From Sphingobium_A sp965228065 (GTDB taxonomy: Bacteria > Pseudomonadota > Alphaproteobacteria > Sphingomonadales > Sphingomonadaceae), in contig OZ245788.1 of assembly GCA_965228065.1 (NCBI GenBank), positions 4,216,001 through 4,280,000 of the forward strand: DNA of 64,000 bases, given 5' to 3'. Under the pieces are notes generated by a model. That model was not told the origin of the DNA. It worked only from the letters and a program-made list of their open reading frames with translations, and ran no database searches. Made by a program: the position numbers and the translations under genes. This document shows, piece by piece, positions 33,419 to 42,320 of this stretch (positions are counted from its first letter, which is position 1; each line of letters begins with the position of its first letter).

Positions 33419-34634
33419 CTGTTTCGTTATCTGATCGCAATGCTCGCAATTGCGCTGACATCCACGTCAGTATCTGCGGGGCAAGATGCCGCTCCGCCGT
33501 CCTCCGTACGCACGCGGGTCATCGTGCTGGGCCGCGCAACTTGTGGCGAAGGGCGATCAGCCGGGTGCGCTTGCCGCGTTCGTGAAAGCGCTTTCTCCCG
33601 ACGCAATCTGTATCGAGCGGCCACCGGAGCAGGCGGCGCGAGGCGACCATTACGAATTCACTTATGAAATCCAGGGCGTCATCCTGCCGATCACCGCGGA
33701 AACGGGCATCGATCTTTGCCCGATCGACTGGATTCCGCCCACCGTCGACCAGCAACTCGCTTTCGGCCTCGATCTGGAAGCACCGCCTGAGGTTCGACCA
33801 CAATCGGGTTTTCGCGGTTTCCTGAGTTTCACCGATCCCGCGACACTGAAGCGCGACCTGTTCGATGGGGATCGCGCAGAGGTGACCGCGCCAACGCGTC
33901 GCTGGGCTGAAACGCCAGCGGCCCGGGCCGACCGGGATTTTCCTCGCCGACTCTATCTCTATCGCACATTCATGCAGGCCAGACTTGTGCGCGCAGCGGC
34001 GGCACAGCGCCCGGGCAGGACCGTGCTGGTGGTGGTCGGCCAGTTTCACAAACCGGATATCGAGGCGATCCTGCGAGAGGACCCGACCATCTCGCTCGTC
34101 CAGCCCTCGACATTGCACTGGCCCACAGCGGACGAGATCACGCACGCGACGACACAGGCGCATCGCGCTGCGATCCTGGGATTCAACCTGCTGGGCGCAC
34201 AGGCGGCAACGGGCAATGTCGATTGGGCCTGGGTGGGAGAGGTGCTCGCCACATTCGAAGCAGGATCGCCGGGGCCGGAGGCGCGGCTTTATCGTGCCCG
34301 CTATCTGGAACTGACTCACGGCAAGAATCTCACCGCGCTGATCGACAGCTATCGCGCCATCTCAAGCGATCCGGCAGCCGCAACCAGACCGATATGGAAC
34401 GGTGTCAAGGATACTGCCCGCATCGATTCCTATTTCGATCCGTTCGGCAATCTGGACATTGCCCAACGTGCGCGCGTCGAACTGGCGCGATGCCTTTCGA
34501 AGGTCGGTCGTACGCGCGAGGCAGCCGCGCAATTGTCCGGCGTGCGCGCGTCACTCTCCGAACGGATGGCGCGCCAGTTCGACACCTATGCCGCGCGATT
34601 CAACGATACAGCGCCAGCGTCACCCGCACGGTGA
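33419..34634 (+). pseudogene. TraB/DUF5694-like exported protein, broken by start-codon change and frameshift
   Basis: GGAGG (33408-33412) is six bases before CTG 33419, where ATG or GTG is expected. That frame gives FRYLIAMLAIALTSTSVSAG, a good signal peptide, then VRTRVIVLG. The conserved remainder (AQLVAKGDQPGALAAF...) continues in another frame from about 33530, so one or two bases were gained or lost at the expected GTxH motif. The rest is open for 1.1 kb and shows RTFMQARLVRA and VLVVVGQFHKPDIE, like TraB/GumN or DUF5694 proteins. ATG 33486 could still begin a 382-residue product. Its end overlaps the histidine kinase end by 35 bases. Family call is tentative. Confidence 0.5.
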
Positions 34635-35919
34635 AGCCCTCGGGGTCATGGATGAAGACGATTCCGCCACCCTGACCGATCACCGCTTCGCGCGCGATCG
34701 TCAGGCCCAGGCCGGTTCCCCCGGATTCCCGGCTGCGTGATGCTTCCAGTCGCTCGAACGGTTCGAAGGCGCGTTCCGCCTCTTCGGGAGGGATGCCGGG
34801 CCCGCGATCGACGATATCCACGATCGCCACATTGCTTGCCGCCGAAAGCCGGATTTGCACGGCCTCGCCATATTGGCAGCCATTGGCGATCAGATTGGTG
34901 AAGGCACGCTTGATCGCCACCGGCCGGCAAGTGATCGTCAGATGATCGGGCCCATCATACTGCACCGTCTCACCCGTATCGGAGAAGGTGTCGGTCAGGC
35001 TGATCAGCAAAGCGGCGAGATCGATCACCTGTTCGCGTTCGCGTCGCATCTCCGCACCCGCAAAAGCCAGCGTATCGGACAGCATCGCCTCCATGTCACC
35101 AATATCCGCCAGCATCCGTTCGCGCTGGGCATCGGGCACATATTCAGCGAGCAGCCGCAGCCGGGTCAGCGGCGTGCGCAGATCGTGCGAGATTGCGGCG
35201 AGCATCTGCGTGCGCCCGTCGGCATGGTGCTTCAACCGCATCTGCATCTCGTTGAAGGTTTCGGCGATCGCGGCATATTCGGGCGCATTCATGCCCGTGA
35301 TCAAGGTTGGTTCGCGCGCACGTCCCATCCGTTCCGCCGCGGCGGAAAGCCGGCTGAGCGGGCGCAGGATCATCCACGCCATCGCATAGGAAAACAGGAT
35401 GATGAGCAGGATCCGGCCGACCAGCCCGCTGAGGTAAAGCGCATAGCGGCTGACCATGTCCGCCGGCGCCTTTTCGCGAACGACCAGCCAGTTTCCATCG
35501 GGAAGCTGCACGGCGATCTGGAGATCCCGCAAGGTCCGCGCAGACAGCGCATCCTGCAACGGATCATCACCCTGATGCCGGCCCATCAGAATGACCTGCG
35601 GCGATTGTGTGCCGTATCGGAATGGCCCGATCGTCGCGTCGTCCGGAATCGATGGCAATACATCATAGCGCAGGGTTTTCGACGATTTCAGGCGGGACAA
35701 AGCTGCCGCCCGGTCCGCCGGCGGTGTGGCGATGACCGTCTGCGCAGCTTCCTCCATCGCGTCGGACAGCCAGCTTCGCTGCACGACGAGCTCGGGGCTG
35801 GGCGGCAATATGTCTCGCAGTCCGCGTTCCAGCACCCCGGCGATGAGAATCGCGAGCACCAACGCGATCGCAACGCGCGGTGCCACGCGCAGTCGCGAAA
35901 ACGGCCATGGCCACTTCAT
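34600..35919 (-). CDS. Sensor histidine kinase (EnvZ-like)
   Basis: A 439-residue inner-membrane kinase. One membrane segment near the N-terminus, a periplasmic sensor region of about 120 residues, a second membrane segment (about 160-180), a HAMP linker, then the H-box ISHDLRTPLTRLR, N-box region LIANGCQYGEAV and G-boxes DRGPGIP and GGTGLGLTIAREAV. It partners the response regulator, whose stop it overlaps by four bases. The signal is unknown. The neighbouring outer-membrane MipA gene suggests an envelope role. Confidence 0.93.
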   Translation of the reverse strand: MKWPWPFSRLRVAPRVAIALVLAILIAGVLERGLRDILPPSPELVVQRSWLSDAMEEAAQTVIATPPADRAAALSRLKSSKTLRYDVLPSIPDDATIGPFRYGTQSPQVILMGRHQGDDPLQDALSARTLRDLQIAVQLPDGNWLVVREKAPADMVSRYALYLSGLVGRILLIILFSYAMAWMILRPLSRLSAAAERMGRAREPTLITGMNAPEYAAIAETFNEMQMRLKHHADGRTQMLAAISHDLRTPLTRLRLLAEYVPDAQRERMLADIGDMEAMLSDTLAFAGAEMRREREQVIDLAALLISLTDTFSDTGETVQYDGPDHLTITCRPVAIKRAFTNLIANGCQYGEAVQIRLSAASNVAIVDIVDRGPGIPPEEAERAFEPFERLEASRSRESGGTGLGLTIAREAVIGQGGGIVFIHDPEGFTVRVTLALYR

Positions 35920-36641
35920 GCGCTGTCCTGCGTGACGGGTGCGGTCAGGAAATAGCCGCCATTGCGCACGGTCTTGATCAGCAGCGGCGCATTGGGATTG
36001 TCTTCGATCTTGCGGCGCAGCCGGCTCATCTGCACGTCGATGCTGCGATCGATATTGATGCTCGAACGGCCGTGAACGAGGTCGAGCAACTGGTCGCGGC
36101 TCATCACGCGCTGGGGATTCTGGACAAGCGCGGTCAGCAGGTCGAACTCACCGCTGGTGAGTTCGGTCAGGACCGCGTCGGGCGAGAACAGTGTCCGCCC
36201 GCCCGTATCGAGCGTCCAGCCCGCAAAACGATAGACACTTGGCGATCGCAGGTTGCGATCGTCGGACTGTTGTCCGGTCCGACGCAGAACCGCACGTATC
36301 CGTGCCAGCAACTCCCGGGGGTTGAACGGCTTGGCGATATAGTCGTCGGCGCCCAGTTCCAGCCCGACGACCCGATCGGTATCGCCACCGCGCGCGGTGA
36401 GCAGGATCACCGGCATATTGCCTTCGGCGCGCAGCCGGCTGCACAGGGTAAAACCGTCGTCGCCCGGCAGCATCACATCCAATATGATCAGATCAGGGCG
36501 CATGGCGGCCATCCGCACGCGCATTTCGTGGCCGTCGCGGGCTTCGCTGACGCTGAGGCCATGATCGGCCAGAAAGCGGCCAAGCATCGTCCGGATATGC
36601 AGATCGTCATCGACGACAAGGATATGGGGCTTCGCGCTCAT
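35916..36641 (-). CDS. OmpR-family response regulator
   Basis: A 241-residue regulator: receiver domain with acidic VVDDD and phospho-Asp in LIILDVMLPGDDG, then Lys in the IAKPFNPRELLARI region, followed by a winged-helix DNA-binding domain (SRDQLLDLVHGR, then VDVQMSRLRRKIED). ATG 36641 starts the conserved AKPHILVVDDD; ATG 36659 is an alternative. It is transcribed with the kinase and divergent from mipA. The gap carries a tandem direct repeat fitting OmpR-type binding. Confidence 0.93.
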   Translation of the reverse strand: MSAKPHILVVDDDLHIRTMLGRFLADHGLSVSEARDGHEMRVRMAAMRPDLIILDVMLPGDDGFTLCSRLRAEGNMPVILLTARGGDTDRVVGLELGADDYIAKPFNPRELLARIRAVLRRTGQQSDDRNLRSPSVYRFAGWTLDTGGRTLFSPDAVLTELTSGEFDLLTALVQNPQRVMSRDQLLDLVHGRSSINIDRSIDVQMSRLRRKIEDNPNAPLLIKTVRNGGYFLTAPVTQDSA

Positions 36642-36691
36642 GCCCCGGTTGATGCGCATATGATCGCCCGAAGTCCAATCGGATCGGGCGT

Positions 36692-36709
36692 CTGAAACAA
36701 ACTGAAACA
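36692..36709 (+). promoter_or_regulatory. Tandem direct repeat, candidate response-regulator site
   Basis: CTGAAACA occurs at 36692-36699 and 36702-36709, a 10-base period. OmpR-family dimers bind such head-to-tail repeats. It lies between the regulator gene and the mipA start at 36790. Confidence 0.5.
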
Positions 36710-36789
36710 CGATGTCATCGCATCGTAATCGCCCGCGCTTCGGCCCGGTTTATCTCGACTGCGGTTCCCACAAGCCGAAGGCGGTCGTC

Positions 36790-37593
36790 ATGCCAGAACT
36801 ACGTACCTCGTTTCACATCATCGTCGGCGGGCTCGCGCTCGTCGCATTGTCACCCGATCGCGCCGCCGCCCAGCCGCAGGACGGCGGGGACTGGCAGGTG
36901 ATCATTGGCGCGGGTGTCCTGGTCATGCCCGACTATGAAGGATCGGACGATCTGCGCGTCCTGCCGTTTCCGATACTGGCGCTCGACTACAAGAACATCG
37001 TGTCGATCCGCGGACCGCAGATCCAGGTCTCGATCGCCGATGTGAAGATCGCGGGCGATGTCCGCCTGCGTTTCGGCCCCTCGGCCCGATATCGCCAGGG
37101 GCGAGACGAGGACGATAATTCCGACCTGCTCGGCCTTGGCGATGTCGATGGTTCGATTGAGGTCGGCGGTTTCGCGCATGTCGACGGCAATCGCTGGTGG
37201 CTGCAACTGAGCGGCGGAAAGGATGTGGCGGGCGGCCATGACGGCGTGGTCGCGGAGATCGAGGCGGGGGTTCGGTTCGATCTGTCGGACTCCTTGTCCG
37301 CACAAGTGCGCGGCACGGCCAGTTGGGCCGACCGCAAATATATGCGCAGCAATTTCGGGATCGATGCTGCGCAGGCGGCCGCGAGCGGCCTGTCGCGCTT
37401 CTCGCCGGATGCCGGACCGAAGGATGTCGGTGGCGGTATCGGCCTGAATTATCGGCTCGACACGCGGTGGAGCATTGGGGGTGATGCCGGCTATCGTCGA
37501 CTGCTTGGCGATGCTGCGGACAGTCCGATGGTATCGAGACGCGGCTCGGCCAATCAGCTTCAGGGCCTGCTTTACCTGAGCTATCGGCTGTGA
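36790..37593 (+). CDS. MipA/OmpV-family outer-membrane protein
   Basis: A 267-residue beta-barrel protein with a signal peptide ending AAA-QP. The opening WQVIIGAGVLVMPDYEGSDD and the strand pattern to the C-terminal LLYLSYRL match MipA/OmpV (scaffold or porin-like) proteins. Start at ATG 36790; the frame runs back to 36712, but that would put residues before the signal. Divergent from an OmpR/EnvZ-type pair, which probably regulates it. Confidence 0.9.
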   Translation: MPELRTSFHIIVGGLALVALSPDRAAAQPQDGGDWQVIIGAGVLVMPDYEGSDDLRVLPFPILALDYKNIVSIRGPQIQVSIADVKIAGDVRLRFGPSARYRQGRDEDDNSDLLGLGDVDGSIEVGGFAHVDGNRWWLQLSGGKDVAGGHDGVVAEIEAGVRFDLSDSLSAQVRGTASWADRKYMRSNFGIDAAQAAASGLSRFSPDAGPKDVGGGIGLNYRLDTRWSIGGDAGYRRLLGDAADSPMVSRRGSANQLQGLLYLSYRL

Positions 37594-37919
37594 GCGCGCT
37601 TCATACCGGCTTCTCGCAGCTCGAGTTGACCGTCATCCGGCTCGCGGCCGGGCCGAGGGAAGCGCGCCCCGCAGCCACGTTGCCGCGATTTGCCCGCTTC
37701 ATCCTTCCGCGACACGATCGGCCGGCGCCACTGGCCAATCCCCGGCTGGAGGCGCTGCGCGTGATCGCGGCGACGCTGCATCACCGTGCTGCGATCGCCC
37801 CGGATCAGGTCGACGCCTTCCTGTCGGTCGGCTGGTCGGAAGGCGATGTCGTGCGGGTCGCGGGCGCGGTGGAGGCGCTGGCCGCGACGAACGATCAGGT
37901 GTCGTCGAGCGAGCGGTAG
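37590..37919 (+). CDS. Hypothetical protein coupled to mipA
   Basis: A 109-residue soluble protein. The GTG start overlaps the mipA stop (GTGA), so translational coupling is likely. The C-terminal half (DAFLSVGWSEGDVVRVAGAVEALA) looks helical. Its end overlaps the end of the opposite-strand symporter gene by 25 bases. No family recognised. It could be missed by annotators, and its function is unknown. Confidence 0.5.
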   Translation: MSALHTGFSQLELTVIRLAAGPREARPAATLPRFARFILPRHDRPAPLANPRLEALRVIAATLHHRAAIAPDQVDAFLSVGWSEGDVVRVAGAVEALAATNDQVSSSER

Positions 37920-39139
37920 ACCTTCTCGTCGAGATCGCCTTCCCAGCGCGCGACGGTGGTCGCGACTGTGAGGTTCGCACTGGCGCTGGGGACGGTACGG
38001 GTCATGTCGAGCAGCCGATCGAATGGCAGGACGAAGCCGACGACGAGCGCGGTCTGCTCGGGCGGAATGCCGACGGCGGACAGCACGGCGGCAAGCATGA
38101 AAAGCGATGCGGACGGCATCGGCGCGGTGCCGAATGCGGCAAGCGCGCCGGTCAGGAACACCACGCCATAGACCTGCGGGGTCAGTGGCGTGCCGAATGC
38201 CTGAAGCGCGAACAGGCTGAGCAGGCCGACATACATCGCCGTCCCGTCCTTGCCGATGCTTGCGCCCAGCGGCAGCACGGTGGAGAAGACTGAGCGGCCG
38301 ACGCCCAGATTTTTCTCCGCCACGCGCATCGCCACCGGCAAGGTGGCCGAGCTGGACGCCGTGGAGAAGGCAATGGCCAGCGCGTCGATGATGCCGTGGA
38401 AGAAGGGGCGGACGGGCAATCGTGCGAACAGCTTGATGATCAGGCTGTGGACCAGAACGATCTGGATCAGCGAACCGAGCACGACCGCGAGAGCCAGCCA
38501 GCCGACATGGACGAACACTGCCGTGCCGTTCGCCGCCACCGCATTCGAAATCAGCGCGAACACGCCGAACGGCGTCGCTTCCATGATCAGCCCGACGATC
38601 TTGAGCAGAACCGCGGCGATCGACTGGAGCAGATTTGCCAGCGGCTTGCCCGCATCGCCCGCAATGACGGTGCCGACGCCGATCATGATCGCGACGAAGA
38701 TCAGTGCGAGCATGTCGCCCTTGGCCAGGGCATCGACGATGTTGACCGGGATGATGTTGAGCAATTGCTCATAGGGTGTCGCCGGCGTGCCCAGCGCATG
38801 CGGTGCCGCCGTGCCGAGTGCCGCACCTTCGCCGGGCCGAAGCAGCGTCGCCACCGCCATGCCGATCGATACGGAGATGGCGGTGGTGAAGGCGAACAGG
38901 CCGATGGTGCGGCCGCCCAGGCTGCCCAGCCGTTTCGGATCGGCCAGCGACGTGATGCCCGCGGCGATCGTGATCAGAACGATCGGCGCCACCAGCATCC
39001 GGATCGCGCGAACGAACAGATCGCCCATGAAAGCGACCGAAGGCGTGGCTGAGGGCCAGACCAGCGCAAAGACCACGCCGAGCGCGAGCGCACCCAGCAC
39101 GCGCTTCCACAGCGCGACCCCGAACCAGGCGTTCAGCAC
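37895..39139 (-). CDS. Dicarboxylate/amino-acid:cation symporter (DAACS family)
   Basis: A 414-residue inner-membrane transporter of the GltP/DctA type. Family motifs: the serine-rich hairpin STASSSATLPVAM, GASIGKDGTAMY and the substrate/ion site region DRLLDMTRT. Substrates of the family are glutamate, aspartate or C4-dicarboxylates with H+ or Na+. The start is a GTG at 39139. It lies downstream of dgcN and a LysR gene on the same strand, which suggests it imports D- or L-glutamate or a related acid. Confidence 0.9.
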   Translation of the reverse strand: MLNAWFGVALWKRVLGALALGVVFALVWPSATPSVAFMGDLFVRAIRMLVAPIVLITIAAGITSLADPKRLGSLGGRTIGLFAFTTAISVSIGMAVATLLRPGEGAALGTAAPHALGTPATPYEQLLNIIPVNIVDALAKGDMLALIFVAIMIGVGTVIAGDAGKPLANLLQSIAAVLLKIVGLIMEATPFGVFALISNAVAANGTAVFVHVGWLALAVVLGSLIQIVLVHSLIIKLFARLPVRPFFHGIIDALAIAFSTASSSATLPVAMRVAEKNLGVGRSVFSTVLPLGASIGKDGTAMYVGLLSLFALQAFGTPLTPQVYGVVFLTGALAAFGTAPMPSASLFMLAAVLSAVGIPPEQTALVVGFVLPFDRLLDMTRTVPSASANLTVATTVARWEGDLDEKVYRSLDDT

Positions 39140-39255
39140 CGTTATCGCCCGGTTCTTCGCATGGATGCGGCGATACCGGCCTGTGCAGCAAATGGCAGCG
39201 TCATGATCTTCCCCCCGGAATGCGCCGTTGGCAGTTGGTTATGCCATCGACGCCG

Positions 39256-40257
39256 TCAGGCCGCCAGCAGCGCATCGACGATGGTGTCGGTGCCGAAGGC
39301 GATCGGATCGGTGCAGGGCAGGCCAATGTCTTGTGCGATACGGTCGCACAGCTGCCGTGCCTCGGCCTTATCCATAGCGGATGTGTTGAGGCAGACGCCG
39401 ACTGCCCGGACGTTCGGGCTGGTCAGCCGCGCAACGCGCAGATTATGCTCGAGGCATTCGGCCAGGTCGGGGAGTGCGCGACCGGGAATGCCCCGCATAT
39501 GCGTGCGAAGGGGATCGTGGCACATCACTAGTGCCTCGGCCTGGGCGCCGTGCAGCAGCCCGGTCGACACGCCGGCAAAAGAGGGGTGGAACAGCGAGCC
39601 CTGACCTTCGATCAGATCCCAACCATTGTCGTCGCGCGCCGGCGAGAGCCGTTCGATCGCGCCCGAGATGAAGTCGGCAACGACGGCGTCGACGGGAACG
39701 CCATCGCCCGCGATCAAGATGCCAGTCTGGCCGGTCGCACGGAAATCGGCGGGAATGCCGCGGGCGCGGATTGCGCGGGTCAGCGCGATCGTCGTGTACA
39801 TCTTGCCGACCGAGCAATCGGTGCCGACGGTCAGCAGGCGGTGGCCGGCGCGTGGCTCACCGGTGCCGACGGGCAGGTCGGGCGCCGGATCGCGCACGTC
39901 GAACAGCGAAAGCCCGCGCTCCTTGGCGAGTTCGGCCAGCCGCGGCACGTCGCGCAGCCGCTGATGAAGTCCGGCGGCAACATTCATGCCGGCTTCCAGA
40001 GCGGCCACGGCGTCGTCGACCAGGTCGCTGCCCATCTTGCCGCCGGAATTGGCGATGCCGAGCACCAAAGTCTTCGCGCCGGCGGCGGCGCCTTCGGCCA
40101 TGGTCAGCCGGGCAAGGCCCAGGGTGAGCGGGCTGTCGTCGTGGCGGAACTCGCCGACACAGTCTTCGGGACGGAATTCGGCAAGGCCGCGCGAGGTCTT
40201 GATGCCGACCGAGTCATTGCTGCGGCCGAGATAAAGGAGGTAGGGTGCTGGTATCAT
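39256..40257 (-). CDS. dgcN: DUF1611 protein, D-glutamate N-acetyltransferase DgcN
   Basis: A 333-residue DUF1611-family protein beginning MIPAPYLLYLGRS. A P-loop-like GTDCSVGK (145-152) followed by MYTTIALTRAI, then GQTGI and GSLFHPS, are family hallmarks. DgcN proteins were reported to act in D-glutamate catabolism together with DgcA (an enolase-superfamily protein). DgcA is not encoded in this window. The LysR gene upstream and the symporter downstream form a likely D-glutamate unit. DUF1611 assignment is firm; the D-glutamate role rests on family knowledge. Confidence 0.8.
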   Translation of the reverse strand: MIPAPYLLYLGRSNDSVGIKTSRGLAEFRPEDCVGEFRHDDSPLTLGLARLTMAEGAAAGAKTLVLGIANSGGKMGSDLVDDAVAALEAGMNVAAGLHQRLRDVPRLAELAKERGLSLFDVRDPAPDLPVGTGEPRAGHRLLTVGTDCSVGKMYTTIALTRAIRARGIPADFRATGQTGILIAGDGVPVDAVVADFISGAIERLSPARDDNGWDLIEGQGSLFHPSFAGVSTGLLHGAQAEALVMCHDPLRTHMRGIPGRALPDLAECLEHNLRVARLTSPNVRAVGVCLNTSAMDKAEARQLCDRIAQDIGLPCTDPIAFGTDTIVDALLAA

Positions 40258-40325
40258 GTCGATCAGCGTATCTCCGGCCGCGCCGTCGCGCGCATAGCGA
40301 GTCGAACGCTGGCCATAGCCTGCCG

Positions 40326-41210
40326 TTATGGCGCCTCGATCACCCGCCCGAGCGTCTTGAGGAACTCGGTGGCGAGCGCGGTGGGCGGGCGATTGAGCAG
40401 GAACATTGCATGGACGTCGAAGGTGAGCTGCGGCTTCAATGGCCTCACCGACAAGCCGGGCGTCAGGGACGCCTGTGCGGTAAAGCTGTCGACGACGGCC
40501 ATGCCCACGCCCTGCCGCACCAATGCTGTTGCGATATAGAAGGTGCGGGCGGACACCACTTCGTCGAGCTCGAGATCCAGCCGTTGCAGTTCCTGCGCGA
40601 AGAGGTGGCCGATCGGCCCGCTTGCCGCCAGGCTGACGAAGCGTTGACCGCGCAGACGTTCCAGTTCGATGCGCGGCGGCGCATTGGGCATGTCCTGTTC
40701 GCGATAGAGCACCACCAGCTCGCCTTCGCCCAGCCAGCGCTGGCCGATCGGGGCCGCCGGGGGCACTTCGTAAGCGATGGCGATGTCGGTCTCGCGCTCG
40801 TAGAGTTTGCGCAGCAGGTCGTCGTGATGGACGGTCTGCAGGTCGAACCGGACATTTTCATGCGCGCGCAGGAAGCGCGACACCGCGGTCGGCAGTGCGT
40901 CGAGCGCAAGCGAGGGCAGGGCGGAGACGCGCAAGGTACCACTGACGCCACGGCGCAGGTTCCGGCCGGCCTCGCGCAGCGCATAGACACGATCCTGGAT
41001 CTCGCTGACCTCGGTGAACAATGTATGCGCGTCGTCGGTCGGCACCAGCCGGCCATTTGTCCGCTGGAACAGCTGGAAGCCGAGCAACGATTCGGCGTGG
41101 CGCAGCATCTTCGAGACGGATGGCTGCGATACGTTGAGCGCGCGCGCCGCCGCGCTGACCGACCCGTTGACGTAAACGGCGTGGAAGATTTCGATATGGC
41201 GCAGGTTCAT
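40326..41210 (-). CDS. LysR-family regulator beside dgcN
   Basis: A 294-residue LysR-type regulator: N-terminal HTH (IFHAVYVNGSVSAAARALNVSQPSVSKMLRHAE) and a periplasmic-binding-like effector domain. It is on the same strand as, and 68 bases upstream of, dgcN. LysR regulators (DgcR) are known to control D-glutamate genes, so it is the likely local activator. The effector would be D-glutamate or a derivative. Confidence 0.88.
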   Translation of the reverse strand: MNLRHIEIFHAVYVNGSVSAAARALNVSQPSVSKMLRHAESLLGFQLFQRTNGRLVPTDDAHTLFTEVSEIQDRVYALREAGRNLRRGVSGTLRVSALPSLALDALPTAVSRFLRAHENVRFDLQTVHHDDLLRKLYERETDIAIAYEVPPAAPIGQRWLGEGELVVLYREQDMPNAPPRIELERLRGQRFVSLAASGPIGHLFAQELQRLDLELDEVVSARTFYIATALVRQGVGMAVVDSFTAQASLTPGLSVRPLKPQLTFDVHAMFLLNRPPTALATEFLKTLGRVIEAP

Positions 41211-41291
41211 CGGTGTGACACTTCAGACATTCCGCCCAGCCTAGCGGCGGTTTTCCGGAAAGGGAAATGTCGGGAAGGTGCATCGGCCGTC

Positions 41292-42230
41292 TCAACGGGT
41301 GTCCAGGCATCCCAGCGCGGCAAGCGTCGTACGCATCGCCTGATCCAGCGGCGTGTGAGGTTCGGGGCCGATCGCGTCGGTCAGGCTGCCATTGTCGAGC
41401 GCGACCGGATGCGCCCAGAAGCCACGCATCTTGGCCGTTTCGCGTAGGGGTGTGCTGAACAGGCCGGCGATCGACAGGAGCGCCCAGGGCATCCGGCGGA
41501 CCGCAATCCCCGGATCACCCGCCGCCGCCGCGATCGCATTGACGATCGTCGTTCCGTCGGCGTCCCAGATGCCGGTAAAATGGTGGCGCGCAAAATCGTC
41601 CAGCGCAGCGTCACGATCAAGCAGCCGGGCAAAGGCCTCGCCGACATCCGGCAGATATGCCCAGCCATGGCCGATGCCTGGCGTCGCAGGGTTCATGATC
41701 GAGCGAACGGGCTTGCCCGGCTTCACCAACCCTTGCGACAACCAGTTGTTGCCGGGCCGCGGGCCGAAGAAGTCGCCGGCGCGCAGGATCAGTGCGCGCA
41801 CGCCCGATGCCTGAATGCGGCGCTCCATCTCGACGCGGATCGCACCCTTGTGCGTATCGGGGTGCTGCGGCGAGTCCGGCCGGGCGATCGGCGTGTGCTG
41901 TGGATCGTAATTGTAAATGGTGCCCGGCAGCGCCAGCCGCGCGCCCGTCGCCCGGGCCGCGGCGATGCTGGCGTCGAGCATCGGCAGCACCAGCCTGTCC
42001 CAGTCGCGATAGCCCGGCGGATTGACCGCATGGACGATCGCGTCGACGCCTTGCGCCGCACGCAGCACCGCCGCGCCGTCCAGTGCGTCGCCCTTGATCC
42101 AGTCAAAGCCCTGCGCGGCATCCGGCATGCGTCGTGCCATTGCACGTATCTGCCAACCGCGCTCGGACAGCGCAGTGGCGATCTCACCGCCCACGCCGCC
42201 TGTAGCGCCCAAAATCAATGCGGTCTTCAT
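41292..42230 (-). CDS. NAD(P)-dependent epimerase/reductase (extended SDR)
   Basis: A 312-residue Rossmann-fold protein with GATGGVGGEIA at the N-terminus and a later YNYDP-containing segment in place of a classical YxxxK. The protein is like NAD-dependent epimerase/dehydratase family members that modify or sense small molecules. The ATG at 42230 has GGAGG four bases upstream; the frame otherwise runs to 42296. Divergent from a LysR gene, which probably controls it. Substrate unknown. Confidence 0.8.
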   Translation of the reverse strand: MKTALILGATGGVGGEIATALSERGWQIRAMARRMPDAAQGFDWIKGDALDGAAVLRAAQGVDAIVHAVNPPGYRDWDRLVLPMLDASIAAARATGARLALPGTIYNYDPQHTPIARPDSPQHPDTHKGAIRVEMERRIQASGVRALILRAGDFFGPRPGNNWLSQGLVKPGKPVRSIMNPATPGIGHGWAYLPDVGEAFARLLDRDAALDDFARHHFTGIWDADGTTIVNAIAAAAGDPGIAVRRMPWALLSIAGLFSTPLRETAKMRGFWAHPVALDNGSLTDAIGPEPHTPLDQAMRTTLAALGCLDTR

Positions 42231-42288
42231 GGTCGCCTCCATCGTTGATGGCGATAGATCTGGCCCGCACGGAGATGGAATGAAATTG

Positions 42289-42301
42289 TCGAACATGTTC
42301 A
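42289..42301. promoter_or_regulatory. LysR-type T-N11-A box
   Basis: TCGAACATGTTCA contains the perfect palindrome GAACATGTTC (42291-42300) and fits the T-N11-A rule. It lies between the epimerase start and the LysR start at 42321. Confidence 0.5.
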
Positions 42302-42320
42302 GGCAGCCTATAAGAAATTG

